From Liolophura sinensis (taxonomy: Eukaryota; Mollusca; Polyplacophora; Chitonida; Chitonidae): a stretch of 64,000 nucleotides of DNA. Below, in pieces: positions 42,442-55,100 of this stretch. Positions within the stretch are counted from its first letter, which is position 1, and each line of letters begins with the position of its first letter. The position numbers were made by a program, and so were the translations under genes. Under the pieces are notes generated by a model, which was not told the DNA's origin, ran no database searches, and was given only the letters and a program-made list of their open reading frames with translations. Location of the stretch: contig NC_088295.1 in the NCBI RefSeq assembly GCF_032854445.1, forward strand, positions 45,061,385-45,125,384, written 5' to 3'.

Positions 42442-43968
42442 GGAGTCTTCATTGGCAATCTGGACACAGTTTTGTGTGAGCTTTTCTGTGGATGAAGGAC
42501 TTGACAAATACAGAGTCATTGTGACACATACATGTATATCATCACTTGTACAGGTTTACATTGTTAAAAAACAAGTATACATATGTACTGTCAAGACCAT
42601 AAACGGTATAGATTCTTTAAATGCCATTGATTGAATTGATAGAATGCTGATGCTGTAGTGAACATACACTTGTGATAGCTGACAGTTAAGTTACACCAAC
42701 AAGCTTGTCGTAAGCTTGTTTCGATTTTGTTGACAAAATGTCCCATTGATGTTTTTTTTTTATTATTTAACTACAGTGAAAGGAAATTTTTTGAATGTTA
42801 ATTGATGTTACATTAATGTAGCTTCTGCCTAGGACAGATCTGTGTTGTTTTACACATTTACAGTATGGTAGTATAGTAGGAAGAATATATTTTTCTGCTC
42901 ATATGACAACATTTTGTAGGGTGTTGACTTCTGCTCTGGTGCAACCATTACAAAAAAAACTGTTATACACAGAAAGGGTTTACATGTACTTATTGTTTTC
43001 AATGAGGAGAGTGGTACAGATTTGACGTTAAGAGCATTATTGCATTTTGGAGTGGTCAGTTCTTCATTTAACAGGAATTCACCATTTTTTGTGGTCACAA
43101 TCATGCTGTGGCATGTGGCATGCTGTTTTGTAAAATGCTTCTAATTATCAGCTGTAGTTCCATTGTAGAAACGAGTCCATTTTGGATGTCATAGCAATGG
43201 TTAGTCTGGTTCCATGGTGTATTCTGCCTACCTTGAATGTGACGTCAGGTACATTACATGGCTATCTGCCCTATGATTGGTCACTTATATATAGTAGCAC
43301 GTTTGCAGTGGGGGAAGCCTATCAACAAAGTATGGTGTTTGAAAGATTTGTCACAATGCGTTAATGCTAGAATTAGACGTGACAGTGTACAACGCCACTG
43401 TGACGTTACAAAGATATGCACAAATAAAACACTGATGGTTACGCGTGGGAAGCAATGACCTAGTGATGATGATGTCACCACACCAGATGCGGTGGTGCAG
43501 TGAATTTATACTGTGCCTGCCCCTTGAAGCGATTAGCACCTTGTCATCAGGGGCAGGGAACCAGTGAAAGCGATGTTGAGAAAGTTTGTTTGTTCTTCCA
43601 AATACTGTAGTGGCGACAAGGTGAGCAGGGGAAATAACTCCTTCCATGAATCTGGGATTCCCTGTATCAAGGTTCAAACGTACATGCATGTGCATTGGCC
43701 AAATATTTTTGCTTGTCCTGTTTTATTACTTAGTTCATGCATTTTTCCAATAAAGCACAGCAGTTATTAAGTAATAAACAGTCCAGATAGCAATGTTTGA
43801 AAATGCAATGGATGATGTGTTCCATTTTATATGAATTTGTGGATGCAAAGAGACATTGTTTTGTATTTATGTTTGTACTACCTGTGTCTTGCCACTGTTA
43901 ACCTAATGAAAGAAATTGATAAATAACGGCATTTAACTTTACATGGCATGCCTGAATTTGTTAAACAG

Positions 43969-43974
43969 AATAAA
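43969..43974 (+). terminator. Candidate poly(A) signal of POLB
   Basis: AATAAA followed within about 60 bases by a GT-rich stretch (CTTGTTGGCTTTTCTGGGAT). The other AATAAA sites at 43423, 43749 and 43773 could be used instead. Confidence 0.4.
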
Positions 43975-44492
43975 ACTGTGTAGAATCTCGAATGATACTT
44001 GTTGGCTTTTCTGGGATGTGGATCTCACATTTTTTGTGTAGTTGCAATTATGGCACATACCCAGATCATTGTGGTTTCAGACTAAACTGTGTGCATGTGT
44101 GATAGTCGTCAGGCCCGAAGTACTCGTATTTAAGTCACCTAATAAGATACCCTCTACGTTGGGTTCATTATGCAGCTTTTTACCCATTCTCATGACTACT
44201 TTTTCTAATGCAGACATATATATATTCTATATGCATGGCAAGCATAAGACATACAGTTTTCAAATGCAGTTGTATGAGCAAATCACAGAAAGCTGGGAAA
44301 ACTTGCTTATAATTTATGATGCTTAGGCACTTTCCGGGGTTTATTTTCAGCGGGGTTGTCTTGCCAACATATCGCCCTTAAGATCCGATGCTCATTCTCA
44401 GCATAATTGGAACACTTCACCAGCCTGACATCACACTATTGGAATTATACATGTAAGCCGTGAACCAAACCACTTTTGCCTTTATGATCCCT

Positions 44493-44693
44493 GGCCCCAG
44501 GATCACGAAGTGATGCTAGACTTAAGTCAAAAGTTCAGATTACTAAAACATTGTTATTTCTTAGGTACCAAAGTCAAGATGTTGTCTGGACAATATAAAT
44601 TCTGGGCAAGTTATTAATATGATGGGGAGCACAACAGCAAGTTTAATGACTAAAATTTTGACTTAAGTCTAAGATTTTGTGACGCCAGGGCCT
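44493..44693. mobile_element. MITE-like element with long imperfect inverted ends
   Basis: The left end has CCAGGATCACGAAGTG and then CTAGACTTAAGTCAAAA. The right end has TTTTGACTTAAGTCTAAG and then TTTTGTGACGCCAGGG. The two ends are inverted copies over about 35 bp. Non-coding, about 200 bp. The motif GACTTAAGTCA also occurs inside the element at 29969-30363, so the two may be related. Confidence 0.7.
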
Positions 44694-45324
44694 GAGGCCC
44701 GTTTTACAATGCAGTTACAATGTCCAGCCCATTCATTACGTGTTCATTACCAGCTACTTTCACAGATGTCCAACCATCTTGAGCTCGGTGTTGATTAATC
44801 TGATTGGTGCTGAACGTTTCCTTCTATAATGATGGTTATTAAGTTTATGGGCAGAGAAAACCAGGGTGTCCAGAGTTAAAAATCCTGAAATGACCAAATT
44901 ACACAAAAAATTTAGAAAACATTTTCAAAGGAAATGTTCCTGAATTCTGCATAAATTCTGACAACTTTTATCTCTGAAACCATCTCCGTTTGCCAAGTAT
45001 CTGCCTTACACCTGCAGCCATAGAAGAATGAGGGTGTTGACCTTAAAAATACATATGTATGGAGACAACTTAGTCCAATACTAAATATCAGTATGTAGGC
45101 CTGCCATTCTGCAGTAACCAAGGTGTCGCTTGTAAGGAAAAACAATACACAGGGCTGAATAAAACAGAAGATGTATCTCCAAGGAGAGTGAGCAAGTCTT
45201 GTTATTTATTGTCTCTGCTGGACGTGTCTTTTTTTTTTTCTTCAAGCAACACCAGAGTCTGCTTTTGACCGGGATCTGACCATAATTTCAGTTACACAAT
45301 CATATCTGTTATAATTGATCAATC

Positions 45325-45730
45325 ACAGTGATAACTCAGTTGTACACAGGGATGGAAACACAATGGAAACTCACTAGTACACCCCAGCTGTACACAGGGA
45401 TGACAGTGTCATACACAATGGAAACTTACTGGTACACCTCCGTTGTACACAGGGAAGACACTGCCCCACAAAATGGGATCTCGCTAGTACACCTCAGCTG
45501 TACACAGGGATTACAATACAACTTTGTGGTACACTGGGATAACTCAGTTATAAACAGGGATGACTTCACTATACACAACTCTTATTGTACATAGAGACAA
45601 CTCACTCGGGTATGTCAGTTACACATAAAAATTACTCCATTGTACATTGGTAACCAAGTTGTACACAGTCATAACTCAATTACTGGTATACAAAATGATA
45701 ACTCAAATTGTACACTGCATAATTTGATCA
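45325..45730. repeat. Imperfect 50-bp tandem repeat
   Basis: Units of about 49-56 bp around CAGTTGTACACAGGGATGAC and CACTAGTACACC; about 7 copies, increasingly diverged to the right. It lies in the POLB/4E-BP intergenic region. Confidence 0.75.
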
Positions 45731-48700
45731 GTGTTTGTTGGTTGGTACATTTTCTATGTACATGTATCAGTCTTTATTTAGCACATTTGAAAAATTTGGC
45801 ATGCCATGGAATACTCTGGGACATATGCCATTTACGTGACATATTTGGAACGTTGAAAATACACAACCTGACCTGAAATTCTGTTTAAAATCTTGCCTTC
45901 CATGATGTTCAAATGACATGTTTAATGTGTACATGAGTATAATAAAAAAAGTTTTCTAAAAGTTTTTTTCCAAAATTTTTCTTCCAGTCATTTTAAGCAG
46001 GAATTATGGCCGATACAAAGGGAAGCAATCAATAATGTTTTGGACAATGTCAGAATCATAGCCTCTACAATTACATGTATCATGAGCATTATAACATGAG
46101 AATTTTCGACTATTAAAGAAATCCAGCTCTAACAAGATTTTTTGGTACCCACAAATAATTCATTCACAAATAACATTTCTTACTTACAAAATAAAAATTA
46201 CATTTGTAAATCAATTTTTTTCAGTAAATTTTTTTCTTGCATTTCTTAAAAATCTGTTAGCACATTTTCCAGATCAACCTTCATGTTGACACATAGGTAC
46301 CCAAATACCAATAGCACTACTAACAATAAAAATAAAACCCTAAAAATTACAGCACTTTCAAGAAATATACATTTTACTTAAAATTTTGATTTCAAAGCAC
46401 ACCAAGCCCGAATTCCAAAACTTCTTCTCAAAGGTTTACAGTCAATGACAACTGAAAAAATCCATCTCCCTAAAAAGAAATTCATTAAAATACAAAAAAA
46501 GCTCGAAGTAAAAATCAGAAATATTTCTCAAATATATTCACATGACTGCAGGGGAAATAACCCACAGATTTACAGAGAGACATCAAAATAAACTTATTAT
46601 GGCTAATTTTAGAACAATTTTCTTGCATCCTCACAATGCATAAAAATTTTTCTACTGAAAGACATTATTTGCTCAAATCTACCACATTACAAAACCTCTG
46701 TTACATCTGAGTGAGATTTTGATTATTGTTTTTTTTTTTCCACTGGAAAGTTAAGTAATAGTCTGTCATTCAAAAACACATAATAATTAGCCCATCAGTA
46801 TGGATTAGACGTGAGTATCTGGACTGTTCATGACAATGTGAGTATTGCCAGAGCCAGACTTGGGGAAAGTTACAGCCTGCTAGGGACGTAAGAAATGTTC
46901 AGTAACATCCCAAAGATATTTTGCAGGCATAATCCATCTGTTTTGATAGGCTCTATATCAGAACTACGAAAGAAACATGGCTTTTTATTTGGCTCAAAAA
47001 ACACTCTGACTGTTCTTTTTTCTTCAATTACATGTACTCCATCAGATAAACATAACCTTTCAAATAAAGAGTTAAGTTCATTGAGATAATAAAAAACAAA
47101 ACAAAAACAAAAAAAGTCTAACACTGTCTGCTCATTCAGCAATTACTGGTACATAGACAAAAAGACGCTTCCTTGAAGTAACTTTAACAGTTAAAATAAC
47201 CAAAATAGTCAAGTGGGGGCTTCTGATAACATTTTGGTACGTGTAAACACTTTGAAATTTGGTGTAAATAAGCCAATAAGGCCTTTAAGTTGACTAAGTG
47301 ATTTTTAAAGCCATCTTTAAGAATATTTCACTTTCATGATGGCAGTTGATTCTAAGCCCAGTGGTATTTTGTGGAGATATGACAAAGGCACAATGTACAT
47401 AAAGACACAGTATCAAACATTTGTATTTTACACATCCTGTCATACACTTCTATCTCTTGTTGCAGCCAATTCTATGCCTCAGATTTCCATTAAATTTTAC
47501 CCAAAAAAACCACAGATTTCAAGCGTTCTTGACCGCATCTAGAAAAAGTATCAACCAATCTGGTCATGTGCATGTATCATTATTTTTATCCTACTGATAT
47601 TTCAATATCATGGAGGGCAAGAGTAATATTCAAAAGAAAATAAAAGAAAAGACATTTAAATGAAACATTAAAATTGCAGCAAACCACTGAGGCAGCTTTC
47701 AGCCTGTTGCATACAGTAACTTCAGCAAAACATAATAAATAAATTTATGGTCCAGTTCACACTGTGTTCAATCTGTCTAGATTTAACTGTTGCTATGTGT
47801 TCATTATTTTCACTCATAGTCAAAAAACAAAATATAAGTTTCTTAAAAAATCGCATTTTTAAATTTTGAGTTGTAGGTCAAAACCGGCTTTGTGGAAATG
47901 ATGTCAGAACTGTCGTACACAAATAAAAGAGTATTCAGTAGATTTAGTGTTTTATGCCAAAATAAGAATATTTCACTTACAGGAGGAGGAAACTGAGAAG
48001 AGCCTGGCGGGAAACTACCACATTTTATCAGGCCCCTGGTCTCTAGCAGGGGTAAGTTCCAACCTGTGAACGGGCTTAAATTTTCGGTAACAGTTCGTCG
48101 TCAGTATTATTAAATGGAACTACTTTTGGTACCATCATAGCAGATAATACCTGTGGTGGTTGTGGTTGAAGACGTAATTGTACAATGCATTTAAAACAAC
48201 GCCAAACTGGGTAACACATAAGTCCAAATTGGCAGGAAAAAAAATCCCCCATAAAACATCCATATAGCAGCTAAAGGCTGGGTTGATTGGCAAACAGCAA
48301 ATGTCATTTAGAGTTGAAGAAGATCATTAAATGGTTGTCATCATGATAGCTATCCTCCATAACCACCTCACAACTTCTAGGTTTCCAAACATTGCAATGT
48401 TCACAATAGCTTTCCATGATTTCATCACAGAACAAATTTCTCCAATGTCTGTATGAATTTGCATGTTAAAAAGTTTCTTTTCTGCAGCCAGGTATGTTTC
48501 CTGATATTCAAAATCTTCCCACCACTTCAGTTCTCGGAATTATAGAGCTTTTCGTATCAAACAGTTATTTATGTCGCTATTCACCGTCATGAACAAAATT
48601 GCTGCAAAGTTGGTTTGATCCGTCACTTGACAAAACACATATTAAGCCAACACCCAAAAATGTCACTGTCAAATAAAAAGTGGTACATGTGAATTTCATC

Positions 48701-49036
48701 AGTCTTTTCTGTCCTGGTTTTTAATTTATTTACTTTTTTATTTTGACTTCAAGGTTTTTGTTGTTTTTTTTGTTTGTTAATCATGTAGGCAGGAAAGAAG
48801 GTCCTGACTTGCACACATGTTCATCAATGCCGTTTCCTTGGCAACAATTGTCAAGTTTCCTGGAATTGCTATTGTCACATTCAGTGAAAAAAATCCTGGA
48901 CTCATCAATTACATGCAGGTTGATATGACTTGACTGTAACTGACGTGTCAACTCCTGTAGCGACTGCACTGTCAGTTCAGATTCCCTTCATCAAATGGGA
49001 CACGGAAACTACGTGAAAGGCACCATGGGTAGTGGT
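45731..49036. other. Intergenic sequence and probable 4E-BP 3' UTR
   Basis: AT-rich. A degraded SINE-A on the minus strand lies near 47945-48020 (TTTTATGCCAAAATAAGAAT). TTTATT at 48725-48730 gives a minus-strand AATAAA about 310 bases after the 4E-BP stop, a possible poly(A) signal. No protein gene is recognised. Confidence 0.5.
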
Positions 49037-49110
49037 TCAAATATCCATTTCAAACTGGGGGTCATCCCCTGCAACTGGTGCTTTAGCCGCCGCTGCTGCT
49101 GCTGCTGCTG
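49037..49110 (-). CDS. EIF4EBP: 4E-BP coding exon 3 with polyalanine and TOS motif
   Basis: With the G carried over from exon 2 it encodes nine Ala, then [15 protein letters not shown] and TGA. The alanines come from (CAG)6 CGGCGG placed directly at the acceptor, which reads TTTTGTAG then CAGCAG. FEMDI is the TOR signalling motif. Confidence 0.95.
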
Positions 49111-52100
49111 CTACAAAATAAAAAAAGTATTTTATTTTTTTTTTTATCCGAGTGAATTTATGAAGCAATAGAGTACCTTTTCTGTTGCCATGGTGACTCA
49201 GGTCCAAGCCCGCTTGGCAACTGTTCTCTAGTAATACATGAGGACTTCTGGCCGGAAGTTGTTCTGGCAAAAAGCAGGAATGAATAATAGATTGCATAAG
49301 ACTGAAAGCTTTCCCATAGTGCCATTAATCTTCATCAAACTGTTCGCATAAGAAAGAGGAAATTTCAGTGCAGTTCATGTACACTCTTAATTTGATTTTG
49401 GAGTAAAAACTACATTGGTTGGTTTGGCCAGTTTCAAAAAAAGTATAATTTTATTATTCAACACAGAGTAAAGCCTTCAGAATATGCTTGCATAACCACC
49501 ATGCAAATATGTGCATAGGCTGAAGAATTACAAAATTTCACTGCCTTGTCATGTGATCTTCTTAATTTATGATCATCAAAAACAACTCAGTTGCAAAAAA
49601 AAAAAAGGTAAATCTCCATGTAGTTCCACATGCACCTGACAAAATAATATCTAGGTTTACAAGGAAGATTTATATGTGATCAGAAATGATCTTGGCATGT
49701 ATATTATGACCTTGAAGAGACAAATGGTAACTAGACGATCAAGAGGTGAAAGCAGAGACTGCTAAATGTCAGGAAATGGCCAAATAATATGCAAAATTTA
49801 GAAAAGCGTACATAATTTGCCAGGACATTCATAAGAGACAAACCAAAATCCTGAACTCCAAATGAATCTCGCAAGCTCTCATCTCTGTTCACAACATGGC
49901 AGTTACCTGGTGTCTTGTTATCTCCGCCTTTGGGCTGCTCACTCCCGTTCTCCTTGGGTGTGCTCATTTCACCAGGGCTGGTCACTCCGGGAATCACAGC
50001 CATGTTGGCCGGCGGGCTTCTGGTCAGTGGTGAGTTTCTACACCGCAGGAGGAAGGCTCTATCATAGATCAGCCTTGTGCCTGAGGACAGATAATGTAGT
50101 TGATAGTAGTACTGCACAAGTGGAAGGCTCTATCATAGATCAGCCTTGTGTCTGAGGACAGATAATGTAGCTGATAGTAGTACTGCACAAGTGGAAGGCT
50201 CTATCATAGATCAGCCTTGTGCCTGAGGACAGATAATGTGACTGATAGTAGTACTGCACAAGTGGAAGGCTCTAGCCTTGTGCCTGAGGACAGATAATGT
50301 AACTGATAGTAGCACTGCACAGGAGGCGGCTCTATCATAGATCAGCCTTGTGGCTGAGGATAGATAATGTAACTGAAAGTAGTACAGCACAGGTCGAAGG
50401 CTCTGTCATAGATCAGCATTGTGCCTGAGGACAGATAATGTAACTGATAGCAGCACTGCACAGGAGGAGGCTCTATTATAGATCAGCCTTGTGCCTGAGG
50501 ATAGATAATGTAACTGAAAGTAGCACTGCACAGAAGGAAGGCTCTGTCATAGATCAGCCTTGTGCCTGAGGACAGATAATGTAACTGATAGTAGTATTGC
50601 ACAGGTGGAAGGCTCTATCATAGATCAGCCTTGTGCCTGAGGATAGATAGGACACAGACCCCCATTACAACTTCCGTTTTTCAGTAGGGACGATTGTAGT
50701 TCTGTGTATTTTAGGGTGTAAAGTCTTTTTTTGCTGCCAGCCTGCCGTTTTTGGTGTACAGGTGCATGCTTGGTATCAAAATGATGGAAATTGTCTAAGC
50801 TTTGGGCAGGTATGAGTTTTAATGGTGAAAGTTTGAAATTCTGGGCGAGAGGACACAAGGAGACAGGTGGTGATGAGGCCGTGAGTGACGTCCCCTTGGC
50901 GTTGCTAGGCACCCCTGCCAGCTGCCGGCATGGATAGGTCCAGATTTTGACGGTCAACCTATGTCAAGATTTTTACAGCTTCTTTCTCACAGGCTGGGCC
51001 AGGTATGCACCAAAGCTTATTGGCCTCGGAATGTTTGGGACGGAGCTACAGCGCTGAACGTTTACATTGTCGCTTATGGAAAACTAATGGGGGTCTGTGG
51101 CCTGATCTGTCCACTTGTGCCAAAACATGTAATACGTCACTGTGTGCTCAGATCTCGCAGCAGCCTGATAATATTTGGTGGGTACATCTGCGATGTGGTT
51201 TGCATTGACATGGAACTTGATTGAGCAGTTTTAAAGCTTTTTAATTCTATATTTTCCCCACATATCCATTTTGTCTAAAAATCGGCTAAAACGCTCTGTG
51301 GTCAAGGGTAGTACAGGAGTATAAACAGACTGGAACAAACACAGACAACGTTTCATTGTTCCTGGTTTTTAAAATGTCTCTTTTGGGGCTGACATTTGAT
51401 AAATAATGCAAAATTTGAGTGCTGCGAGTGAAATTGGAGTATGTGGCTGATAGATAGGGTGGTGTGATTAAGGATGGTCAATAAGGCCTTGCATCACATA
51501 TAAGGGCCCAGCCTCACACAGGTGGATAAAAACACATCAGCAGATTAATTTACTTGGCTAGAGTAGTAGAGAGGGCCAGTGTGCATTTAATTTACAAACC
51601 AAGTCAGGTTCCTCCCATGTGTGCCACCACACACTAGGTAAATGTGCTTCAAATCATCCTGCAGGTCACAAAACATTAAAAACAGGCATCTCTGCTGCAA
51701 CACTGTCTGCTGTTTTGGGCATAGACTTGAAGTGGACAAGGTAAATTTTCCTCTTTAAACTTAAAAATAAACCACTGTAGGCATGTAGTTTTCATTGCAT
51801 GTGTATATTCATTCCTCTGACAAGTTACATGTGCACTCACACAGTATGTGTGGCGTTGGAACAAAAATGATCAATTTCAAGTTTCTAGCATACATGTAAG
51901 TGTGATCTGTTGGAATATTGCCCTTGTGAAAATGAGTCTCTGCCCCACCAGGTGTCTGTTTCTCCACCAGAACATAGTACGCTGTTCCTGCGACATCTCA
52001 AGGAGTTTTTGTTTTAGTATCTGGCCCAGTGTGGCATCCACCTCCCTGGGCAACTGGGATTTTTTTTATGTTTCCAATGTCCTCACACACAAGTTAGAAA

Positions 52101-55100
52101 TTAGACAGCTACATATGGCTTTCACATCCTAGTTTAATACCTACTGAGCTTTCGTCTTGGTTTCCCTCTTTAGATCTTGTCTCCCAAACATGGCGTCAGT
52201 GAACTTTGCCTGGTTTATGCATATACTGAACTGGGATCTACCTAGGTGAGTGGGGTCTGCTAGCCGTTCAGCTTCCTCAAAGGCCTAACCATTCGGATGC
52301 AGTATTCCACTCCCTTGGCCGACCTAGAATCCCCGTCATTGGTCCGGTACTAGACCATGACACATACCCCTCCAGAACCCCCCCCCCCCAACCGGGGAAA
52401 CGTCACAGGTTTCTCATATATGTACGGACAGTTTGAATGTCCATTCCTCATGCCCACCCAGGAACACCCAGTGTAGAACCTGATTACGGATGTAATTTCT
52501 CACTGATTATTTGAGGATTTCTGTGTTGTTACAGGTTAAAAAGTATAGCTTTTCTTCTCTTCTTGGGTCCCTTCAACATGTCTTGGGAGGGTTGCCTTGC
52601 TGACTGTCTGAATGACCAATGTGCATGTACTGTGTGGCTTTATTTTTGTAAGTGGCAAATTCATATTTCTCCCCTCTACTTATCTCTTGTAGAGTGAGTG
52701 AGTGAGTGCTTGGGGTTTAACGTCGTACTCAACAATTTTTCAGTCATATGACGACGAAGGAATCATTAGGGTGCATGTACGTGTAATGTGGCTTCTTGTT
52801 GCAGGACGGATTTCCACCGCTCTTTTATTTAGTGCTGCTTCACTGAGACGACTTACCGAAGGCAAGTAAGCAGCCCCGCCCGAGCCATTATACTGATACG
52901 GGTCAACCAGTCGTTGCACTATCCCCCTTCATGCTGAATGCCAAGCGAGGAAGTTACAACAGTCTTTTCTTTAGCCCTATCCATGGAAATTGTGCCTATG
53001 AGCATTTCTATATCAATTTGGATGCATATGTTTACTTTGATGGTGATCAAAATGTACTTTTCTGGAATTCTGAAACTCCGCTTTGCTACCCACCTGTATC
53101 ACTTTAAGTCAAATTTTGCACAAAGTTGCTAAAAGGTATGTCCTATATTTTGTAAGTGAATTGTCAGATAAATTACCTGTCTTTTGATATATATTTTGAC
53201 ACTTTTGGCTTTTAAGTATTTTCTTAACACTGCTGTAAACAAGAAAATCTACTTGAAAATCCATAATTTTCTATATGTTTGTCAATGGTAAATGTAAAAT
53301 ACTTTGTCATTGGAATTTTTTCATTTTTCTTGCAGATATACATACCAGCTTTCCAAAACATTTGACCTGGTTGAGATATTTTGAACGGTATGTGCACTAC
53401 AGAGCTTTGAACTTCGTGCTTGAGGACGGACAAACAGACACATTTCCAAGATAGGGGTACCCCAAGTTAAATTCCTCCTACTCAAAAGTTTTTGCATGTA
53501 TCAAGCTGTAACTTTATGTGTGAGGTTTAGAGGTAGTAAGCATTATGTGGTGCAAAAATTATTGATTTTGAAAAAAGTTGGCTGGTGTGATAGGACACAG
53601 ACCCCCATTACAACTTCCGTTTTTCAGTAGGGACGATTGTAGTTCTGTGTATTTTAGGGTGTAAAGTCTTTTTTTGCTGCCAGCCTGCCGTTTTTGGTGT
53701 ACAGGTGCATGCTTGGTATCAAAATGATGGAAATTGTCTAAGCTTTGGGCAGGTATGAGTTTTAATGGTGAAAGTTTGAAATTCTGGGCGAGAGGACACA
53801 AGGAGACAGGTGGTGATGAGGCTGCGAGTGACGTCCCCTTGGCGTTGCTAGGCACCCCTGTCAGCTGCCGGCATGGATAGGTCCAGATTTTGACGGTCAA
53901 CCTATGTCAAGATTTTTACAGCTTCTTTCTCACAGGCTGGGCCAGGTATGCACCAAAGCTTATTGGCCTCGGAATGTTTGGAACTGAGCTACAGCGCTAA
54001 ACATTAACATTGTCGCTTATGGAAAACTAATGGGGGTCTGTGGCCAGATAATGTAACTGAAAGTAGTACAGCACAGAAGGAAGGCTCTGTCATAGATCAG
54101 CCTTGTGCCCGAGGACAGATAATGTAACTGATAGTAGTACTGCACAGGTGGAAGGCTCTACCATAGCACAGCCTTGTGCCTGAGGACACATTTAATGTAG
54201 CTGATAGTAGAGCAGCACAGGAGAAAGCTTCTAACGTACCGCATAGTGGAACAGTGGATGAGAAAGGCTCTATCACAGATCAGCTTTGTGTATGTGGACA
54301 GTTACTTTAACTGATAGTTGTATGACACAGGAAGAGGGCTCTACCATAGATCAGTTTTGTGCCTGATGACAGATAATATAACTGATAGAAGTTCAGCACT
54401 GGAGAATGGCACTTTCATGGATCAGCTTTGTGCACATGGACAGATGATGTACATGTAACTGATAGCAGTACGCAGGATAAAGGCTCTACCATCGATCAGC
54501 ATTGTGCATGAGGACAGATAATGTAACTAATAGTAGAACAGCACAGAGAAAGGTTCTAATGTAACTGATAGTAGTTCAGCACTGGAGAAAGGCTCTTTCA
54601 TAGATCAGCTATGTCCATGTGGACAGACAATATAGCTGATAATAGTACTGCACAGGAGACCGGCTCTTTCATAGATCAGCATTGGGCATATGGACAGATA
54701 ATGTAACTGTTAGTCATACAACGCAGGAAAAAGGCTCTACCATAGATCAGTTTTAACAGTATAGCCCAGGACCATACAACAGCCTTGTGCCCGAGGACAG
54801 ATAATGTAACTGATAGTAGTACAACGCAGGAGGAAGGCTCTACCATAGATCGACCTTTTGCCTGGGGACAGATAATGTAACTGACAGCAGTACAGCGCAG
54901 GAAAAAGGTTCTACCATAGATCAGCTTTGCATGGGGATGATGTAACTTACAGCTGCACAGAGCAAGAGAATGGTCCTACCATAGATCATCTTTGTTCCTG
55001 TTACCGGCCCCGCTAGCACAGTTCGGGAGTGGTAAATCCAGGGTCAATCCTGGGTTGAGTCACTCCTAAGACTTTAAAAGAGGAAGTTGCAGCTTCCTCG

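Larger units (their letters stand above)
42442..45324. other. POLB 3' UTR and intergenic sequence
   Basis: Plus-strand AATAAA signals lie at 43423, 43749, 43773 and 43969. The 3' UTR probably ends near one of them. A MITE-like element lies at 44493-44693. No other coding region is convincing. Confidence 0.55.
50645..54050. mobile_element. 3.4-kb insertion with 453-bp terminal direct repeats and 5-bp target duplication
   Basis: The unit at 50650-54045 begins and ends with a 453-bp direct repeat (50650-51102 and 53593-54045), with roughly ten differences noted. AGATA at 50645-50649 and 54046-54050 is the apparent target duplication. Removing the insert and one AGATA restores a normal 71-bp satellite unit. 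Each 453-bp repeat has its own inverted ends (GGACACAGACCCCCATTA and the complement of TAATGGGGGTCTGTGGCC). The 2.5-kb interior has no recognisable protein, primer-binding site or polypurine tract and carries a SINE-B at 52686-52956. It could be a composite of two MITEs or a degenerate LTR-like element. Confidence 0.8.

Noticed and set aside
50650-54045. Classical LTR retrotransposon
   Set aside because: The repeats lack TG...CA ends and have 18-bp inverted termini instead. No primer-binding site, polypurine tract, gag or pol is visible.
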